From positions 1-48,825 of the forward strand of contig JAAUQZ010000003.1 in assembly GCA_012033355.1 (NCBI GenBank): a stretch of 48,825 nucleotides of DNA. Direction: 5' to 3'. Of this stretch, positions 44,688-48,825 are shown one piece after another. Within the stretch, counting starts at the first letter, position 1. The number at the start of each line of letters is the position of its first letter. A model generated the notes under the pieces. That model searched no databases. It saw only the letters and a program-made list of their open reading frames with translations, and was not told the DNA's origin. The DNA is from Leptolyngbyaceae cyanobacterium RM1_406_9. GTDB lineage: Bacteria; Cyanobacteriota; Cyanobacteriia; Elainellales; Elainellaceae. A program made the translations under genes and the position numbers.

Positions 44688-45518
44688 CTAGCTAGAGGGC
44701 TGAGAGATTGACTGTATGACACTGATTTGAGTGGTGTAGAGCGATCGCCCACTCCCACTTTCTAGATCAAAATAGGTGGCGAACCGTCGTAGCTTGCCAG
44801 TGGTCAGTTGCAGTAGATAGTCAAATGCTTCAGCCGCGACACGTTGATTGATACTGAGGGATTGGCTGTTCAGCAGAGCAAGCTGTTCGCAGGAGAGGGT
44901 ATTGTCCTCCATTTCTTCTGGCTGTGGAACCAGCAGCTCAGGTTGCTGAACAGTTGGGGCAGGGAGCCGAAAGCATCCCAATGTGTTGAATTGATAATCG
45001 TCTGGTTTGGTAGAAAGGTGGGAGCCTATTAAAACCTGTCCACTCCGGCGGGAATTGCCACAGTCTAGATACCAAGTGTGAGGGGCGAGTTGATGATTGT
45101 TATTTTCCAATACCTGGGCGATCGAGTGTCTGGCTTTAGCGTTATCGACACAGCCAACAACCAGAGCAAGGGTGTTGTAGCTAGGAGTAACCCAATTTGA
45201 ATCGAAGGGTTGAGCAATCGCGCCTACTTCCATTTTCCAGGCGATCGCATAGCGGAGTGCCAATGTTTTGGCTTTGTTCAGCCCGATCTCTGCATCACAG
45301 AAACACTGACGTAATACATTGGCTTCTTCAACATGGTCTGGGTCAACGAAGTAGAGTTTGACTTTCTTCCCCTTGCTGGAAAGGATTCTACCCAAACGAA
45401 CAATGGATGGAGCTAGCCAGGAACCTGTTCCGCCGCATCCCACCAGCCAAAGTTCGATCCCGGTATAGTCGATTGTCAGAACAGGAGAGGCGTTTGCCAG
45501 ATCGAGATTTAGTTCCAT
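44688..45518 (-). CDS. E1-like ThiF-family protein (PRTRC ThiF)
   Basis: The protein has 276 residues from ATG 45518 with GGAG five bases upstream and a ten-base overlap with the JAB gene. The Rossmann adenylation fold has GCGGTGS (27-33), acidic FVDPD (D59) and NVLRQC (N67, R70), as in E1/MoeB/ThiF enzymes that adenylate a Ub-like C-terminus. GCVDNAKARHSI follows the usual second motif. It is the final gene of the cassette. Confidence 0.85.
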   Translation of the reverse strand: MELNLDLANASPVLTIDYTGIELWLVGCGGTGSWLAPSIVRLGRILSSKGKKVKLYFVDPDHVEEANVLRQCFCDAEIGLNKAKTLALRYAIAWKMEVGAIAQPFDSNWVTPSYNTLALVVGCVDNAKARHSIAQVLENNNHQLAPHTWYLDCGNSRRSGQVLIGSHLSTKPDDYQFNTLGCFRLPAPTVQQPELLVPQPEEMEDNTLSCEQLALLNSQSLSINQRVAAEAFDYLLQLTTGKLRRFATYFDLESGSGRSLYTTQISVIQSISQPSS

Positions 45519-46198
45519 AAGCTCTCCAACACATTTGCAGGTGGCAAGTCTGTGCTGTAGAACTGACATCCAGACAGTACTGAAACATCAGTCATGAAGA
45601 AGTCAGACTCAATATCAAACACGGTTTTTGCAGGAACATTCCAGCAGTGCTGAAACAACCCGACTCGCATCTGAATCTCTGGTTTGGTTGTATTCACTCG
45701 ACCTAGGACTCCATAGATCCGGAAACCTGTTTCGTCTGCATTGTCGGTGCTGGAAAAGAATGCAGACATGGATGCATGGGAGTGAATCTCTACGACAGCC
45801 TGATGATGAGAGGCATGACTCCCCGATTCTGTGGGCTGACAACTGGTTGTGTTTTGAGTTTGTTCTGGAACCCGTAAATTCCATCTGTCCTCCTGATTAT
45901 GGAAGTGAAATAGTATTTCGACATTAGATTCAGTGCAAGCATTACAGCTCGATCGCCACACTTCCAGTAAAAATTCTTTGGGGATACGGGGTGAGACGGT
46001 GAGATGGGGAGATAGGTGAGGTAGCCCTTTAATTCGCTGATTGCTCAGACCAACGGGCATGAGAACCTGGATACCAGGACGGATCGCACTGACAAAAATG
46101 CCGTTGCCAGCTAGGAGGTAGGTGAGAGCGCTGCCTGAGCTAGGGAGGGGATCAGCCGTAGTTGCATAACCAATCAGCGGTTTAGTGGTTTCGTTCAT
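45509..46198 (-). CDS. JAB/JAMM domain protein (PRTRC protein A)
   Basis: The protein has 229 residues. The C-terminal half carries a perfect JAMM metalloprotease motif: H139-x-H141, seven residues, S149, two residues, D152 (HSHASMSAFFSSTD). E93 or a nearby Glu may complete the site. JAMM peptidases remove or process ubiquitin-like proteins, which fits the Ub-like, E2-like and E1-like neighbours. The start overlaps the previous gene by 17 bases. The N-terminal half is variable. Confidence 0.87.
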   Translation of the reverse strand: MNETTKPLIGYATTADPLPSSGSALTYLLAGNGIFVSAIRPGIQVLMPVGLSNQRIKGLPHLSPHLTVSPRIPKEFLLEVWRSSCNACTESNVEILFHFHNQEDRWNLRVPEQTQNTTSCQPTESGSHASHHQAVVEIHSHASMSAFFSSTDNADETGFRIYGVLGRVNTTKPEIQMRVGLFQHCWNVPAKTVFDIESDFFMTDVSVLSGCQFYSTDLPPANVLESLWN

Positions 46199-46940
46199 CT
46201 AAAATTTCCTGCACAAGCGCATCGACACTTTTTTTGTTGCCGATAGGCATCAAGTCAGAAGCTGGATACGTGGAACGCTTTCTTTGCTGATGCAGTTTCA
46301 GAAGCTGTTGCCGCACATCACCCGAATGAGATTTTGATTTCCCTGTAGCCAGGTGATTTGTAAAGAGGCTGGAAATGAAAAGATTCCAGGCTACATCGAC
46401 GGTTTGAGGACTGGCATCAGGAGGTTCGTTAACACCCCAACAAACCTGTCCTGAATTGTAGATGTTAGGCAGTGGGGTATGAAATGCAAATGCTTTGGGA
46501 TCGAATATCTTGTCTTTGAGCGTCCAAACCCAATATTTCGTCTCAATTCCCATAAAAACCATTGCAGGCAGCGGAATTTTTAGAGTTCCAACCTCATCAC
46601 AGTTGAGCAGATGGGTAGTCGGAGGGATAAATTTGATCAGGTAAGTGCCCATACTTCCGGTGCCATAGCGAACGATACCAGGCTGCATCCATCCAGTATC
46701 AATGGGTTCGTGACTAAAAGCAGCTCGAAGTGCAGTTGGGGAAACACATTTGTAAATGTCAGCGGCTGGCACATTTTTATCCCGTCTATGGAAGATGTAA
46801 TAGCCATCCAGAAACAGCAATTCGGCTTGAATGGCAGAAGATTTTCTGGGAGGGTCAGCGAGAACTGCTTGGATGATTTCACTAGAGAGGGTAGGGTTGG
46901 ATGAATTTGCTGCTAGATTCGTTTCAATGCGCGTGTCCAT
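46182..46940 (-). CDS. E2-like conjugating protein (PRTRC protein B)
   Basis: The protein has 252 residues from ATG 46940; a GTG start at 46988 is less likely. The segment PLPNIYNSGQVCWGV matches the E2 active-site pattern HPNI..xG.IC with C167 as the likely catalytic cysteine. Upstream strands and a C-terminal helix series (TVDVAWNLFISSLFTNHL) fit the prokaryotic E2-like proteins of PRTRC cassettes. No RING-like protein is seen nearby, as is usual. Partner of ThiF, JAB and the Ub-like C protein. Confidence 0.8.
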   Translation of the reverse strand: MDTRIETNLAANSSNPTLSSEIIQAVLADPPRKSSAIQAELLFLDGYYIFHRRDKNVPAADIYKCVSPTALRAAFSHEPIDTGWMQPGIVRYGTGSMGTYLIKFIPPTTHLLNCDEVGTLKIPLPAMVFMGIETKYWVWTLKDKIFDPKAFAFHTPLPNIYNSGQVCWGVNEPPDASPQTVDVAWNLFISSLFTNHLATGKSKSHSGDVRQQLLKLHQQRKRSTYPASDLMPIGNKKSVDALVQEILDERNH

Positions 46941-47761
46941 AGCTGTAGTAGAAGTTGTGCGTGAGTTTTCATATCGGTTTCCAACCACTCAATCAACAGG
47001 TACGCAGCATCCAAAATTCGGCTGGCTTGTTTCCATTTCCGGTGCAGGAGATTGATAGATGATTTGGACCAGGGTAGAGAGGAGGCGTACAGCCCGTAGT
47101 TCATCTCGTCTGGAGACTCATCAAGCCAGAGATTTTCAGTTTCATGATCCAGCAGTTTCAATGCCAGAGGTAGAAACTGTAAGGGTGTAGTGAGTTTACA
47201 ACAAAGCCGCCTCAACCGTTTGTTGTCGATGCGATCGGGATGATGGATGTCTTTGTAAGAAACGTGATGAGTTTCAAATTCACTGTCAAACCATTCGCTA
47301 CCTTCCGGTTCCACATCATCCAACCAATAGCGACCTTCTTTACTGAACGGAAGCAGCAGTTTCCATCCCATTCGTAAGTTCTCAATTCCCTCCTCCAATT
47401 GCCAATCTACGCCCATTGAAGTGATGGGGATAGCCTGAAGGCGTTCTTCGTGAGCACTCTCCACCGCCCAAAATGACATCGGGAACAGGTGAGTATAGAC
47501 TAGGGTGATGAACTCCAATTCCCTTGGGCTATGGCGATTTTCTGAGGAGACTGTTTTAGAGTTGCCTTCATCAACAGGCAGATAAAGAGAAGTTTGGCTA
47601 GTTGACCATTCAGATAGGAAAAAGTGCTGGTAGAGCGCCAGTAGTTGATAAGTGTTGAGTTGGACTTCCAGATAGTCGAGAGCTTTAAACGGAGTGATTG
47701 TTAACTGGCACTGGCGGAGGCTGTAGATTGCTTCCGCTGGAGTGCTGGGGACAAGACTCAT
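46913..47761 (-). CDS. PRTRC protein F-like hypothetical protein
   Basis: The protein has 282 residues. No catalytic motif is seen; it is a soluble, Trp- and Leu-rich alpha/beta protein (DYLEVQLNTYQLLALYQHFF; LWLDESPDEMNYGL). It sits between the Ub-like C and E2-like B genes, where protein F lies in PRTRC cassettes. It starts two bases after the previous stop. The call depends on position, so the family is provisional. Confidence 0.6.
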   Translation of the reverse strand: MSLVPSTPAEAIYSLRQCQLTITPFKALDYLEVQLNTYQLLALYQHFFLSEWSTSQTSLYLPVDEGNSKTVSSENRHSPRELEFITLVYTHLFPMSFWAVESAHEERLQAIPITSMGVDWQLEEGIENLRMGWKLLLPFSKEGRYWLDDVEPEGSEWFDSEFETHHVSYKDIHHPDRIDNKRLRRLCCKLTTPLQFLPLALKLLDHETENLWLDESPDEMNYGLYASSLPWSKSSINLLHRKWKQASRILDAAYLLIEWLETDMKTHAQLLLQLWTRALKRI

Positions 47762-47763
47762 GG

Positions 47764-48201
47764 CTAAAATCCTTCAGGAATGCCGCTAGAGGTTGGCTTA
47801 CAAGAAGTTAGGGCTTTCAATGAATGATTGACTGCTTGTGTGAATGTTGTACCAGCGGTGATCGCTTCTTCAATCTGCGCTGCCCATTGTTCTGCATTCC
47901 TCCAGTCAATTCCGTTCATTAGCTGGTGTTGCCGTAGTTGGTAACACAGCTGCACGGCTGGATTTACCTCTTCAGGTGCAGCTATTAGAGATTCCAAGGG
48001 AGAAATACCCTTTCGACCCGGCTTTTTGATAATACGAATGGGTTCTCCTTCTTTGCGTTCAATTTCTGCGTTTGCTAGTTCGGCACAGAGGGGAGTGAAG
48101 GCATCGCGCAGAAGTTGATCGTCAAGGGCGATCGCATCGGGTAGCCAGTGTTGTTGCCCTTCATAGACGACAAGTCGTTTGTTAGTTGTGCTGGTAGCCA
48201 T
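47764..48201 (-). CDS. Ub-like protein (PRTRC protein C) with C-terminal extension
   Basis: The protein has 145 residues. The first ~65 residues resemble the Ub-like PRTRC protein C: KRLVVYEGQQHWLPDA, then LLRDAFTPLCAELANAEI, ending in a basic PGRKG (62-65) where a conjugatable tail would lie. A further 80-residue helical extension follows, which standard protein C lacks. If conjugation occurs, the tail may have to be cut off, for instance by the JAB protein. This link is a hypothesis. Confidence 0.65.
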   Translation of the reverse strand: MATSTTNKRLVVYEGQQHWLPDAIALDDQLLRDAFTPLCAELANAEIERKEGEPIRIIKKPGRKGISPLESLIAAPEEVNPAVQLCYQLRQHQLMNGIDWRNAEQWAAQIEEAITAGTTFTQAVNHSLKALTSCKPTSSGIPEGF

Positions 48202-48206
48202 GGCAA

Positions 48207-48764
48207 TTAGAACAATGAAATTTGGGTTTGACTATTGCTGCTTGGTTTAGGGGTGGTAGAAATGACTTTGCTCGTTTGGGTTTGAGGCTGGATTGTTCGT
48301 TGAGGAGGGATTTTGGCAGTTTGAGTCTGAGCGATGTTACGGCGAATTTGGCGGTTGGGAAAATCAGCTTTCAGGTCGTCTAGCAGTTGGGCGATCGCAG
48401 GTGGGAGCGAACCCAATTTTTCCTGAGTCAGCATTGCCACAATAGGAAAATCCCCATGACTGCTGGCAGCTAACAGCACAGGTCTACCCCCTGGTTGTCC
48501 TGTGTTGGGCAACAGAGTAATCACAACCTGAACTTTACACTGCTCGAAAATATAGGGTTCTGATTCTGACTGAGTAGGGGATGTAGAGTTTGAGGATTCC
48601 TCATCGGCAAAAGCTTCTACTAAATCATCTTCATCAGTTTGTTCTTCGTCGTCAGTTGCCGAATTCAAGAGTTTCAAAAAGTCGAGTTGTCCTGCTTCGT
48701 ATCGCTCTCGATCGAACAACAACCCAAGAGAATGAAAGCGTTCTTCAGCCGTCTTTTTTGCCAT
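48207..48764 (-). CDS. PRTRC protein E-like hypothetical protein
   Basis: The protein has 185 residues. The first ~70 are charged and acidic, then a compact beta/alpha part (KVQVVITLLPNTGQPGGRPV; AMLTQEKLGSLPPAIAQLLDD), and a Gln/Thr/Ser-rich tail. It sits first in the reverse cassette, five bases before the Ub-like gene, as protein E does. The family identity is uncertain, and only the position and the short beta-rich segment support it. Confidence 0.5.
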   Translation of the reverse strand: MAKKTAEERFHSLGLLFDRERYEAGQLDFLKLLNSATDDEEQTDEDDLVEAFADEESSNSTSPTQSESEPYIFEQCKVQVVITLLPNTGQPGGRPVLLAASSHGDFPIVAMLTQEKLGSLPPAIAQLLDDLKADFPNRQIRRNIAQTQTAKIPPQRTIQPQTQTSKVISTTPKPSSNSQTQISLF

Positions 48765-48825
48765 TAGTACTTTTGGCGATCGCGTCCAATTTAGCTGCCG
48801 TCGCTGTTAAGTTTGCGGCGGCGAT
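48745..48825 (-). CDS. 3' end of an upstream gene, partial
   Basis: On the reverse strand the frame is open from the right edge to a TGA at 48745-48747, overlapping the next gene by 20 bases. The visible residues, LTATAAKLDAIAKSTNGKK and a few more, form a helix-like C-terminus. This would be the gene preceding the PRTRC-E-like gene. Too short to assign. Confidence 0.5.
   Translation of the reverse strand: MAAANLTATAAKLDAIAKSTNGKKDG

Noticed and set aside
1-48825. CRISPR array or tRNA/rRNA genes
   Set aside because: No regularly spaced direct repeats or cloverleaf-like sequences seen on either strand by eye; the repeats present are palindromic and irregularly spaced.

Overview
This looks like part of a large cyanobacterial plasmid, or a plasmid-like integrated element. 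The octamer GCGATCGC (HIP1, for example 336-343) and its core recur throughout, which is typical of cyanobacteria. The gene content is plasmid-like: replication, partition, conjugation, toxin-antitoxin, defence and a PRTRC cassette, with no ribosomal or central-metabolism genes, tRNA, rRNA or CRISPR array seen.

Layout. (1) 3-4800: a replication pair, made of an archaeo-eukaryotic-type primase/Fe-S-like/DnaB-like helicase fusion (cut by the left edge) and a family A DNA polymerase with 3'-5' exonuclease. (2) 4859-5881: a ParDE-type toxin-antitoxin pair and a small unknown gene, reverse strand. (3) 6017-9312: a protein with the DFDGD metal-binding motif of multisubunit RNA polymerases in a context resembling eukaryotic-type RNA-dependent RNA polymerases and YonO/crAss-like phage polymerases. 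It is split into two ORFs that rejoin if one A is restored near 8360. (4) 9351-10821: a MerR/HEPN-like protein and a second toxin-antitoxin pair. (5) 10972-22009: a type IV secretion operon (acidic protein, pilin-like protein, VirB3-VirB4 fusion, VirB5-like, VirB6, VirB8, VirB10, VirB9); VirB6 also has a one-base frameshift. An SH3-like pseudogene follows.

(6) 23013-37470: a defence region. It starts with an uncharacterised gene pair ending in a PD-(D/E)XK nuclease domain. Next come an XRE regulator, a DrmD-like SNF2 helicase (DUF3883), a GxxExxY protein, a DUF1156 (DrmMI-like) DNA methyltransferase, a VapBC pair, a HEPN-DUF499 ATPase and a winged-helix-like protein. This is DISARM class 1-related, with the DUF499 protein where drmA/B/C would be expected. 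A family of palindromic repeats is found only in this region; copies are inserted in frame inside the helicase gene and flank the GxxExxY gene.

(7) 37536-39603: a tightly overlapping reverse-strand operon with a DUF4058 protein and two unknown proteins. (8) 39758-42486: a tyrosine recombinase and ParAB. (9) 42498-44650: a hybrid histidine kinase with a degenerate receiver, and a NarL/LuxR response regulator. (10) 44688-48825: a PRTRC cassette in the order E-like, Ub-like C, F-like, E2-like B, JAB A, E1-like ThiF, ending in a likely intrinsic terminator. The E2-type cysteine, a perfect JAMM motif and the E1 nucleotide-binding loop are all present, so this is a candidate bacterial ubiquitin-like conjugation system on the plasmid.

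Family names come from motif recognition by eye, not from searches. Start codons were chosen by ribosome-binding sites and overlaps, and differ from the longest ORF in several genes.
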